Below, one piece after another: positions 1 through 7,111 of a stretch of DNA of 64,000 nt. The position numbers were made by a program, and so were the translations under genes. The notes under the pieces are model-generated. The model ran no database searches, had not been told where the DNA came from, and worked only from the letters and a program-made list of their open reading frames with translations. The first letter of the stretch is position 1. Every line of letters begins with the position of its first letter. This DNA is from Opitutaceae bacterium (lineage in GTDB: Bacteria; Verrucomicrobiota; Verrucomicrobiia; Opitutales; Opitutaceae). The stretch is taken from the NCBI GenBank assembly GCA_016794625.1, contig JAEUGY010000047.1:33757-97756 (forward strand), read 5' to 3'.

Positions 1-1
1 C

Positions 2-712
2 CACGCCGATGAAGCTGCGGCGGATCCGGCCATCCTTGATCAACCAGCCGGCGACCCAGCGTGCGATGTTGCTGGCGATCGCGAAGCAGATGCCTTGGGC
101 GGGACGGATGATGGCGGTGTTGACGCCGATGACGGCACCGTGGGCGTCGAGCAGCGGCCCCCCGGAGTTGCCTGGGTTGAGCGAGGCGTCGGTCTGGATG
201 ATGTCATCAATCAGACGTCCCGAACCCGCGCGGAGAGATCGGCCCAGGCCACTGACGATACCGGCGGTGGCGGTTTGCTGGAAACCCATCGGGCTGCCGA
301 TGGCGATGGCGATCTGGCCGGGACGAACCCGCCGGCTGTCGGCGAGCGACAAGTGGCTGATGTCGTTGGCCTGAGCGCGAAGCACGGCGAGATCCGTGTG
401 GGGATCGTCGCCGATGAGATCGGCGGAAAGGCGCCGGCCGTCCGCGAGTGCGACGGACAGGCTGCGGGCGCCGTGTACCACATGGCTGTTGGTCAGGAGG
501 TAGCCATCCGGGGAGATGAAGAACCCCGAGCCGCTGCCGCCTTGGGACTCCGCGCGGGCCTCGATGTGGACCACGGCCTCGCGAGCCCGGTCGATGGCGG
601 AGCTGACAGCCCGCGAGTAGCTGTCAAGTAGGGCACCGTCCCCATCCGGCAAAGGTTCGCCCGTGGAAGCCTCGGCCGGTGCGGACAGGTCGTTGAGAAA
701 CTGAAGCGTCAT
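2..712 (-). CDS. HtrA/Deg-type trypsin-like serine protease (C-terminus beyond window)
   Basis: The frame starts at an ATG at 712 and runs off the left edge, so 237 N-terminal residues are visible. It carries the complete chymotrypsin-fold catalytic triad in the usual HtrA order: His77 in TNSHVV, Asp107 in HTDLAVL and Ser183 in GNSGGPL. The stretch [19 protein letters not shown] is the typical HtrA/DegQ signature. No signal peptide or membrane anchor is seen at the N-terminus, so it may be cytoplasmic, unlike classical DegP. Any PDZ domain would lie in the part not seen. The neighbouring GNAT gene lies upstream on the same strand. Confidence 0.93.
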   Translation of the reverse strand, partial: MTLQFLNDLSAPAEASTGEPLPDGDGALLDSYSRAVSSAIDRAREAVVHIEARAESQGGSGSGFFISPDGYLLTNSHVVHGARSLSVALADGRRLSADLIGDDPHTDLAVLRAQANDISHLSLADSRRVRPGQIAIAIGSPMGFQQTATAGIVSGLGRSLRAGSGRLIDDIIQTDASLNPGNSGGPLLDAHGAVIGVNTAIIRPAQGICFAIASNIARWVAGWLIKDGRIRRSFIGV

Positions 713-789
713 GATACCCGGCAAGGAATGCCAAACCGAATTTCCCGCAACCGCACCGCAGGGCAAACGACGAACCGGTGAAAAGCATG

Positions 790-1101
790 CTAGGACACTG
801 CAAGATCAGCGTACTCAGGGTGACGGCTGATGAAGACGGCGACGTAGGAACATTGGGGGATCACCCGCCAGCCTCGGCGCCGGGCCTCGTCCAAGGCGGC
901 CCGAACCAAGATCGCCGCGATTCCCCGGCCTCGCCAGGCGTCGGGCACAAAGGTGTGAGTAAAGGCGACGCGTCCGTCGACCGGTGCGTAGTCCATCACT
1001 GCCACGAGGTCTCCTTCGCGCACTTCGAACCGTTGTTCCGCTTCGTTGTGAACAGGAACGGGCGCAGGCGCGGGAGCAGGGGATGGCGTGGGCGTCTTCA
1101 T
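790..1101 (-). CDS. Small GNAT-family N-acetyltransferase (YjdJ/NATD1-like)
   Basis: A 103-residue protein with a compact Gcn5-related fold: the [18 protein letters not shown] segment contains the acetyl-CoA binding R/Q-x-x-G-x-G/A type loop, followed by [25 protein letters not shown], typical of the short NATD1/YjdJ family (usually about 90-110 residues). The ATG at 1101 gives this family length; an in-frame GTG at 1167 would add 22 residues, and neither has a clear ribosome binding site. A Pro/Ala-rich linker (residues 4-16) precedes the domain. The substrate is unknown. It lies 78 bases upstream of the protease gene on the same strand. Confidence 0.8.
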   Translation of the reverse strand: MKTPTPSPAPAPAPVPVHNEAEQRFEVREGDLVAVMDYAPVDGRVAFTHTFVPDAWRGRGIAAILVRAALDEARRRGWRVIPQCSYVAVFISRHPEYADLAVS

Positions 1102-1550
1102 GGCGTTCAACGCAGCGAACCCTTTTGGAAAGGCAAGGCGAGGCTTGTTCTCAGTGTCGGACCTCACACCGTATTAGGATCGCTTACGTTTGAGGATTAA
1201 CGAGATGCCAACCTTTTCGGCGATCCCGCATGTGTGACGGACAATTCCAGGTTACCTCCGTTCGTTTTTTCCGAAGGGGTGTGCGGATATGACGATTAGC
1301 CAAGCAGCGAGGGAAGCGCTAAACTGGGACATGAAGACTGACCGATCTCTGATGAATCCTGCGACGTTGCCGATGCTGGACGTGCAACGACACTGGCTAC
1401 GCATTCCGCGGATCCGGCTCTTTCAAGCTGGAGTGCATCCGTCGAAGGCGTCGCCGTTTACCTCTCCCGTCCAAACCCCGGCGGAAGTGACCGTGTTTCT
1501 GAATGGAAAAATCGTGCGCGTTCCTTCGAAGTAATCGGCGTTCGTTCATC
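1102..1550. other. Region with no clear gene; weak 81-codon frame inside
   Basis: This gap between the GNAT gene (minus) and the LysR gene (plus) must hold both promoters. A plus frame at 1289-1534 (81 codons, ATG, preceded by GAAGGGG about 10 bases upstream) has little of the strong third-position G/C bias of neighbouring genes and no family I recognise, so I do not call it as a gene. A run of six T follows a short ACGGA/TCCGT inverted repeat near 1236-1271 but there is no upstream plus-strand gene for it to terminate. Confidence 0.4.
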
Positions 1551-2432
1551 ATGGAACTGTATCAACTGCGTACCTTCGTGGCAGTGGCGGAAGAGGGGAT
1601 CCTCTCCCGGGCGGCGGAGCGTCTCTTCACCAGCCAGTCTGCCGTCAGCGCGCAGATCAAGGCGCTGGAGGAGGAGTTTGGGTTGAAGTTGTTCGAGCGG
1701 ACGCCGGCGGGCATGGTGCTGACGGCGGCGGGGGAGGCCCTCTCGGATCAGGCGGAACGCCTGCTCGCGGCGTCACGGGATCTGTCCCTCCAGGCGGCGG
1801 CCCTCAAGGGAACCGTGTCGGGCAATTTGCGGCTCGGGCTGAATAATCCGGCGCGGCTATTGCGTAGCCATGAGATTGTGACAAAGCTGGCGAAATCACA
1901 TCCGGAGTTGCGCTTTGAACTTTCCTACGGCAGCAGCGGTGCGGTCCTGCAAGGGCTGGCGAACCGGGATCTGGATGCGGCCTTCTTCGAGGGCACCTGT
2001 GAAAATCCCGAAATCGGGGCGGTTGCGCTGACGCACTTCGACATTGTGGTGGTCATCCCCAAGGCCTGGGCTTCAGAACTTGCCCGGCCTGACTGGTCAC
2101 TCCTTCAGGGCAGGCCGTGGGTGTTTGTCTCGCCACTGTGTTCCTACTACCGGCTGCTGGATCAGCTTTGCCGGCGGGAAGGGCTGGCGTTACAGGCCCG
2201 GTTCCAGGTCGAGGAGGACCAGGCGGCCATCGAATTTGTAGCGGCGGAAATGGCTATCGGAGTCATGTCGCTGGTGCAGCTGGCCATTGCGCCGCAGCGC
2301 GACCGTGTCGCCATCTGGCCCCACTTCCGGCACCAGATGCCGCTGTCGCTCGGTTACTTGCGGGCGCGAGCCGATGAACCGATGGTGCGTGCCTTGCGCG
2401 AGGCGGCGAGTGCCGTCTGGGCCGGCGAGTAA
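1551..2432 (+). CDS. LysR-family transcriptional regulator
   Basis: A 293-residue protein of normal LysR length. Residues 1-60 form the winged helix-turn-helix (MELYQLRTFVAVAEEG, AAERLFTSQSAVSAQIKALEEEFG, LFERT), and residues 90-290 form the periplasmic-binding-protein-like effector domain, beginning with GNLRLGLNNPARLLR. The ATG at 1551 is chosen because it places the family's conserved N-terminus at residue 1; an upstream in-frame ATG at 1503 lies in low-quality sequence. The effector and target genes cannot be deduced: the next plus-strand gene is far off, and the downstream Moco genes are convergent. Confidence 0.93.
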   Translation: MELYQLRTFVAVAEEGILSRAAERLFTSQSAVSAQIKALEEEFGLKLFERTPAGMVLTAAGEALSDQAERLLAASRDLSLQAAALKGTVSGNLRLGLNNPARLLRSHEIVTKLAKSHPELRFELSYGSSGAVLQGLANRDLDAAFFEGTCENPEIGAVALTHFDIVVVIPKAWASELARPDWSLLQGRPWVFVSPLCSYYRLLDQLCRREGLALQARFQVEEDQAAIEFVAAEMAIGVMSLVQLAIAPQRDRVAIWPHFRHQMPLSLGYLRARADEPMVRALREAASAVWAGE

Positions 2433-2472
2433 GCGTCCGGTAAAGCAGGCACGGCCACACAAGCCGGCGCTG

Positions 2473-2958
2473 CTACCGCGAGGAGCCGCTCGGATCCGGG
2501 TGCGATGGAACGCGCGCGGCCGCGGGTTCGGCGAAATCGCCGCGGGTGGCGCAATTGATCCAGCCGGTCGCGCCGCTGGTGTAGTGTTCCTTCTTCCAGA
2601 TGGGGACGCGGGCCTTGGTTTCGTCGATGATGGCGCGGCAGGCGTCAAAGGCGTCGCCGCGGTGCGCCGCCGTCACGCCGACCCAGACCGCGAGTTCGCC
2701 GAGCTGGAGAAGTCCGGTGCGGTGCACGCAGGCGGCGCCGAGGATCGTGGTGCGCGCCGCGACTTCGGCGAGGATGCGGGCGCCTTCCTTTTCTGCGAGG
2801 GCGACGTAGGACTCATACTCCAGGGCCTCGACCGGCTGGCCCTCGTTGTGATTCCGCACCCAGCCCTGGAACTCGACATAGGCGCCGGCGCGCAGGTCCA
2901 GCAACTCACGCGCCAGTGCTGGCGGATCGAGCGGGGCGGTGGAGATGCGAAACGTCAT
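2473..2958 (-). CDS. moaE: Molybdopterin synthase catalytic (large) subunit MoaE
   Basis: MoaE transfers sulfur from the MoaD thiocarboxylate to cyclic pyranopterin monophosphate to make molybdopterin. The 161-residue product shows family blocks GAYVEFQGWVRNHNEG, YESYVALAEKE, HRTGLLQLGE, and the lysine-rich active-site region KARVPIWKKEHY. The ATG at 2958 gives the normal MoaE length; in-frame codons further upstream would overlap moaD. It is the third gene of moaC-moaD-moaE, 31 bases after moaD. The C-terminus has a short Arg/Pro/Ser-rich extension. Confidence 0.96.
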   Translation of the reverse strand: MTFRISTAPLDPPALARELLDLRAGAYVEFQGWVRNHNEGQPVEALEYESYVALAEKEGARILAEVAARTTILGAACVHRTGLLQLGELAVWVGVTAAHRGDAFDACRAIIDETKARVPIWKKEHYTSGATGWINCATRGDFAEPAAARVPSHPDPSGSSR

Positions 2959-2989
2959 GCGGGGAAAGGTCTGATCGGGAGGATGCGGC

Positions 2990-3232
2990 TCAGCCTCCGG
3001 CCACCGGCGGGATGAAGACAAGTTCAGCCCCTTCGCGCAGCGGTGTGTTCCACGATGCGAACTCCCCGTCAATGGCCACCCGGACGCGATCGACCGGCAG
3101 GGTGAAGCCGTGGCGCGCACTCAACTCAGCATAGAGCGCGGCCGCATCGACGGCCGGGGTGGACAACACTTCGCTGGCGAGACCACGCTGCTCCCGCAAC
3201 ACGGCAAAATAGTGGAGTTGTACCGAGGTCAT
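2990..3232 (-). CDS. moaD: Molybdopterin synthase sulfur carrier (small) subunit MoaD
   Basis: An 80-residue ubiquitin-fold protein ending in the obligatory Gly-Gly (FIPPVAGG), the residues that are adenylated and converted to a thiocarboxylate to supply sulfur for molybdopterin. The core VQLHYFAVLREQRG and the near-terminal GAELVFIPPVAGG match the family. Its ATG overlaps the moaC stop by four bases (ATGA), implying translational coupling. It pairs with MoaE encoded directly downstream. Confidence 0.96.
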   Translation of the reverse strand: MTSVQLHYFAVLREQRGLASEVLSTPAVDAAALYAELSARHGFTLPVDRVRVAIDGEFASWNTPLREGAELVFIPPVAGG

Positions 3233-3726
3233 GAGGTGGCGGCGGATGCGAGGAAGTGACTCTTGCCACCGGTTTTTTCAAGCAGGCGGATGGAACCGAC
3301 CACAATCTCGTGGGAAATGCCCTTGCCCATGTCGTAGAGCGTGAGCGCGGCGATGCTGGCTCCGGTCAGCGCCTCCATCTCCACTCCGGTCTGACCGTAG
3401 GTCTCGGCCCGGCAGGTGATGACCACCTCCATCGATCCGTCTGCGGCCGCCGGGCGGCTCTCAATCGTCACCTTGCAATCGGTCAGTGGCAGCGGATGGC
3501 AGAGCGGGATGAGATCGCTGGTGCGTTTCGCGCCCATGATGCCGGCGAGGATGGCCGTCTGGAAAATCGGGCCCTTGCGCGTCGCGATGTCACCGTCGCG
3601 CAGGAGTCCTGCGAGGACGGACGGCAGCTTCACCACCGCCTCCGCTCGGGCGGTGCGGTGCGTGACGGGTTTGCCGCCGACATTGACCATGGCGGGCTGA
3701 CCTTGGGCATCGAGGTGGGTGAACAT
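3229..3726 (-). CDS. moaC: Cyclic pyranopterin monophosphate synthase MoaC
   Basis: MoaC converts the MoaA product (3',8-cyclo-GTP) into cyclic pyranopterin monophosphate. The 165-residue protein carries the hallmark MGAKRTSDLIPLCHPLPL and GVEMEALTGASIAALTLYDMGKG segments, which include the conserved catalytic Lys and Asp. It starts with MFTHLDAQGQPAMVNVGGK at an ATG at 3726. It heads the moaC-moaD-moaE unit; upstream lies a 7-bp tandem repeat array that separates it from moeA. Confidence 0.97.
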   Translation of the reverse strand: MFTHLDAQGQPAMVNVGGKPVTHRTARAEAVVKLPSVLAGLLRDGDIATRKGPIFQTAILAGIMGAKRTSDLIPLCHPLPLTDCKVTIESRPAAADGSMEVVITCRAETYGQTGVEMEALTGASIAALTLYDMGKGISHEIVVGSIRLLEKTGGKSHFLASAATS

Positions 3727-3752
3727 GGAGGGCGCCAGCCCCGGTGGGGCTG

Positions 3753-3787
3753 GAAGTGCGAAGTGCGAAGAGTGAAGAGTGAACCAG
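3753..3787. repeat. Degenerate 7-bp repeats (GAAGTGC x2, GAAGAGT x2)
   Basis: Two copies of GAAGTGC followed by two of GAAGAGT and a GAACCAG, all in the same 7-bp phase. This short array sits 13 bases before the perfect GAATGAC array and directly upstream of moaC, and probably reflects the same slippage-prone sequence type. Confidence 0.75.
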
Positions 3788-3800
3788 AACCGGAGGGCTG

Positions 3801-3863
3801 GAATGACGAATGACGAATGACGAATGACGAATGACGAATGACGAATGACGAATGACGAATGAG
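3801..3863. repeat. Heptanucleotide tandem repeat (GAATGAC)8 plus one variant
   Basis: Eight perfect head-to-tail copies of GAATGAC from 3801 to 3856, with a ninth GAATGAG at 3857-3863. The array lies in the 256-base gap between the moaC start and the moeA stop. Because 7 is not a multiple of 3, every third unit restores frame, so one strand reads as a repeating FVIRHSS peptide. It is most likely an intergenic microsatellite that may vary in copy number between strains. Confidence 0.95.
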
Positions 3864-3925
3864 GCCCGCGTGGTGCTAGTGGAACGGGGGTGGAAAGGCG
3901 AGGGTTTGGGGGTTCGGTTGGAGGT

Positions 3926-3940
3926 GGCCTCGCTGAGGCC
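3926..3940. repeat. Perfect inverted repeat GGCCTC-GCT-GAGGCC
   Basis: A 6-bp stem with a 3-base loop, downstream of the moeA stop. The same 17-base core GGCCTCGCTGAGGCCGC recurs at 15452-15468 in another intergenic region, so it may be a member of a dispersed palindromic repeat rather than a gene-specific terminator; no T-run follows on either strand. Confidence 0.6.
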
Positions 3941-3982
3941 GCGGGATGGAGGGTCGTTGGCCGTGCAGGAACGATTCCTCAC

Positions 3983-5206
3983 TCAGCTCCAGGCCGTGAA
4001 GGGCACGCTGTGGCGGGCGGGAAAGGCCGTTTGCGGAGGGAGCTCGACGAAGCCGTCGGTACCGATCAAGCCGGCGAAATCACCGGAGGTATTGATCGGG
4101 TCAGGGGTGGCCTGCAAAACCCCATCGGGCTGGGAATGGACCTGGACGGGCAGGAAGCGGGTGAGAAACGGATGCGCATCCACCCCCTCGGCCAGCTGGA
4201 CCCAGCGTGGCGCGATGGCCGGGCCGCCGCTGGCGCGAAGGAGGGCGGGCAGGACGTAGCGATGCAGGCAGACGAAACACGACACGGGGTTGCCGGGCAG
4301 GGCAAAGACGGGCGTGTGACGACGACTGAGACCGAACCACATCGGTTTGCCCGGTCGCTGGGCCACGCCGTGGAAGATCTTCTTCACGCCCAGATGGCTC
4401 AGGGTCGAAGGCAGGTGATCATGCCGGCCTTTGGATACGCCCCCGGTGGCGATGACGACGTCGCACTCCGCCAGCACCCGCTGCAGACCCGCTTCGATTT
4501 CGGCGGGCACGTCGCGCAGATGCAGCAGCTGCACCAGCGGAAAGCCGGCCTGGACGAGCACGGCGCGCAGGGCGAGGTCGTTGCTTCGCCGTATCTGGTG
4601 TGGTAGTACGGAGGAGGTCACTTCGACGAGTTCGTCACCCGTGGAAACAACGGCAATCCGCGGCAGTGCGGCGACCGCCACACTGCCCGCGCCGCAAGCG
4701 GCGGCGACGGCGATCTCGCGGCCCGACAGGCGGGTGCCGGCCCGCACCACGATGTCGCCCTGCCGGTGGTCACTGCCTTGGTGGTGCACGGCCGCACCGG
4801 GTTGCAGGCGGGTGGCGACTTCGGCGGGCAACGTGACCCTCGATCCTTCGCGTTCCGTATCTTCGAACGGAACCACGCAATCGGCGCCCTTGGGCAGCAC
4901 GGCCCCCGTCATGACCTCGATGCAAGCCTCGGGGTGTTCCGACAAGGTGCGGGCCATCATGCCGGCCGCCTGAGGGGTGCCCTCGACCTGCAACACGCGG
5001 GGGCCGGAGGCGGACCGGGGGTCTCGGGCGGCGCGCAGGGCGAAACCGTCCATCGTCACCCGGTCAAATGGTGGCATCGCCCGGTCGGCCAGCACGTTGC
5101 ATCGCAAATGACGTCCCGCGGCGGAAACCAGGGGACAATCTTCGGTGGGAAAGGCGGTGATGGCGCCAAAGACCAGCTGGGCGGCCTCGGGAGGGGAGAG
5201 TGGCAT
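3983..5206 (-). CDS. moeA: Molybdopterin molybdenumtransferase MoeA
   Basis: MoeA inserts molybdate into adenylylated molybdopterin to complete Moco. The 407-residue product (start ATG 5206, MPLSPPEAAQLVF) has the family length and motifs: FDRVTMDGFAL, GREIAVAAACGAG, AVVSTGDELVE, ATGGVSKGRHDHLP, and QRPGKPMWFG followed by FALPGNPVSCFVCLHRYVLPALL. A long upstream extension in frame is rejected because it would run into the divergent moaA. It shares an intergenic region with moaA on the opposite strand, and the moaCDE genes lie downstream on the same strand beyond the repeats. Confidence 0.96.
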   Translation of the reverse strand: MPLSPPEAAQLVFGAITAFPTEDCPLVSAAGRHLRCNVLADRAMPPFDRVTMDGFALRAARDPRSASGPRVLQVEGTPQAAGMMARTLSEHPEACIEVMTGAVLPKGADCVVPFEDTEREGSRVTLPAEVATRLQPGAAVHHQGSDHRQGDIVVRAGTRLSGREIAVAAACGAGSVAVAALPRIAVVSTGDELVEVTSSVLPHQIRRSNDLALRAVLVQAGFPLVQLLHLRDVPAEIEAGLQRVLAECDVVIATGGVSKGRHDHLPSTLSHLGVKKIFHGVAQRPGKPMWFGLSRRHTPVFALPGNPVSCFVCLHRYVLPALLRASGGPAIAPRWVQLAEGVDAHPFLTRFLPVQVHSQPDGVLQATPDPINTSGDFAGLIGTDGFVELPPQTAFPARHSVPFTAWS

Positions 5207-5367
5207 GACAATAACAGGCGAGAGAACCCCCAGCGTGAGGCGCGGTCCGGGCCGATGCAATCCGGGGCTGACACGGGGGTGAGCCAGCGCGGATGCGAGA
5301 GAACATGGGAGTGGAGTTGCGTGCGGGCGTGGTTCCCGTGCATGGTGTCCGACCTTTCGTCTCTGGC

Positions 5368-6387
5368 ATGCCCACCGGCCCACATGACCGTTACCAACGA
5401 CCGCTGCGCGACCTGCGCATTTCGGTGACGGATCGTTGCAATTTCCGGTGTCCCTACTGCATGCCCCGGGAGGTGTTTGGGCTCAATTACCCCTTTCTCA
5501 AGGACCCGCAGCTCATGTCGTTGGACGAGATCACGCAGATTGCGGCCGCATTTGTGGCCTTGGGCGTGGAGAAGATCCGCCTGACCGGAGGGGAACCCCT
5601 CTTGCGGACCGATCTGCCGGATCTGGTGCGTGCGCTGAAGCAGGAGTTGAAGGTGAAGGAAGTCGCGTTGACCACGAACGGATGGTTGTTGGAGAAGCGG
5701 GCCGAAGCGCTGCGGGCGGCCGGACTGGATCGCGTCAACGTGTCCGTGGATTCGCTCGATCCCGACACGGCCGGGCGCATGAACGGCCTCGGTTTTTCGG
5801 TCGAGCGTGTGCTCAAGGGCATCGCGGCGGCCGCGGCGGCGGGGCTTTCGGTCAAAATCAACTGCGTCGTGCAACGGGGGGTCAACGACGGTCAGCTCCT
5901 GGACCTGGCCCAGTACTTTCGCGAGCGCAGGCATCCGCTGCGCTTCATCGAGTTCATGGATGTGGGCAATACCAACCACTGGCAGCGCGACCAGGTCGTG
6001 CCGGCGAAGGAGATTGTCGAACGACTGCACGCGCGCTGGCCCTTGGAGCCGATCGGTCCGGCCTACCGCGGCGAGGTGGCGGCGCGCTATCGGTACGTGG
6101 ATGGAGGCGGTGAGATCGGACTCATCTCGTCGGTCACCGAGCCCTTTTGCCGGGATTGTCACCGCGCCCGCCTTTCCGCCGATGGCCGTTTTTTCACCTG
6201 CCTGTTTGCCGCGCTCGGCTGGGACGTGCTCGGCGCCCTGCGCGCCGGGGCCCGGGGGCGGGAGCTGGAGCATTTTCTTGCGCGTATCTGGACCGGACGA
6301 CTCGATCGCTACAGCGATGAACGCGCCGACCTGCTGGCCCATGGGGAAATCCGCCCGAAGGCGGAAATGAGCTACCTTGGCGGGTGA
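5368..6387 (+). CDS. moaA: GTP 3',8-cyclase MoaA (radical SAM)
   Basis: First enzyme of Moco synthesis, rearranging GTP with S-adenosylmethionine chemistry. The N-terminal cluster motif CNFRCPYC (Cys24, 28, 31 from ATG 5368) is a CxxxCxxC radical-SAM site; the second cluster is bound by CRDCHRARLSADGRFFTC near the C-terminus; LTGGEPLLR is the GGEP motif; and the protein ends YLGG, the Gly-Gly dipeptide needed for activity. In-frame starts at 5293 and 5305 would add 25 or 21 residues; 5368 gives 339 residues, normal for the family. Divergent from moeA, suggesting shared control. Confidence 0.95.
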   Translation: MPTGPHDRYQRPLRDLRISVTDRCNFRCPYCMPREVFGLNYPFLKDPQLMSLDEITQIAAAFVALGVEKIRLTGGEPLLRTDLPDLVRALKQELKVKEVALTTNGWLLEKRAEALRAAGLDRVNVSVDSLDPDTAGRMNGLGFSVERVLKGIAAAAAAGLSVKINCVVQRGVNDGQLLDLAQYFRERRHPLRFIEFMDVGNTNHWQRDQVVPAKEIVERLHARWPLEPIGPAYRGEVAARYRYVDGGGEIGLISSVTEPFCRDCHRARLSADGRFFTCLFAALGWDVLGALRAGARGRELEHFLARIWTGRLDRYSDERADLLAHGEIRPKAEMSYLGG

Positions 6388-6439
6388 GAGAGACGGAACA
6401 GCCATCGCGCGTGTCGATGGGGGGCATTGAAATTATCGA

Positions 6440-6469
6440 TTCACGCCCGCGTCGGAAATCGGTTATTCT
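6440..6469 (+). promoter_or_regulatory. Candidate sigma-70-type promoter (TTCACG-N18-TATTCT)
   Basis: A -35-like TTCACG and a -10-like TATTCT with 18-base spacing lie in a locally AT-rich stretch about 25 bases before the ATG at 6494. The match is by eye only. Confidence 0.3.
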
Positions 6470-6493
6470 GAGAGGCGTAGCATCTACCTCATC

Positions 6494-7060
6494 ATGAAAT
6501 CTCTCTCTCTTTGGTTCAATGCAGTCGGGCTGGCGGTTGTGCTGTCGGCTCCGTCCCGCGCCGCGGAACCGGCCCCGGCCTCCGCCGCCTCGTCCCGCGT
6601 TGGTGTGTACGATTCGCGTGCCGTGGCCTATGCGCACTTCTGGAGCGCGGACGAGCAACGCAGCCGCAATGCTGTCATCGCCGAAGGTCGGGCGGCAAAG
6701 GCGGCCGGCCAGACTGCGGTCTTCGAGGAAAAGAGTCGCCTCATGACGGACTACCAGAAGCGCATGCACGAAGAGGTGTTCAGCGACGCCCCCGCCGTAG
6801 AGGCGATGGCGGCGCTCGCGGGGAGAATGCCCGCGCTTCTCGGGGCGCTGGGCGTCGACCGCCTGGTGTCGAAGTGGGATGAAAAGGCGTTGCAGTCCGT
6901 GCCCGAGAAGAGCCGCGTCGATGTCACCGAAAAGCTCGTACGCGAGTTCATCACCCCGGACGAGAAGCAGCGCAAGGTGCTCGACGCCATGAAGACGACC
7001 AAGCCCGTGCCGCGCGGGAAGCTCAACCACGCGAACCTGCACTCCGCTCCCGTGGCCTAG
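6494..7060 (+). CDS. Secreted protein of unknown function with YDSRAVA motif
   Basis: A 188-residue product with a clear Sec signal peptide (MKSLSLWFNAVGLAVVLSAPSRAA, cleavage near residue 24). The mature part opens with VGVYDSRAVAYAHFWS and continues as a charged, mostly helical protein with no cysteine. I recall VYDSRAVA-like openings in periplasmic hypothetical proteins, with loose resemblance to helical Skp-like chaperones, but I cannot assign a function. It is monocistronic: moaA ends 106 bases upstream and the next gene is convergent. Confidence 0.8.
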   Translation: MKSLSLWFNAVGLAVVLSAPSRAAEPAPASAASSRVGVYDSRAVAYAHFWSADEQRSRNAVIAEGRAAKAAGQTAVFEEKSRLMTDYQKRMHEEVFSDAPAVEAMAALAGRMPALLGALGVDRLVSKWDEKALQSVPEKSRVDVTEKLVREFITPDEKQRKVLDAMKTTKPVPRGKLNHANLHSAPVA

Positions 7061-7111
7061 GCCGCGGCGCGGAAGGGTCCCCGGTGCGATCGATCCGCCC
7101 CGATCCGGGCC

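Noticed and set aside
1289..1534. 81-codon plus-strand frame upstream of the LysR gene
   Set aside because: Lacks the strong third-position G/C bias of real neighbours and matches no family known to me.
3590..3982. Frame encoding repeated FVIRHSS peptides
   Set aside because: It is only the translation of the GAATGAC tandem array; no start context or domain supports a gene.
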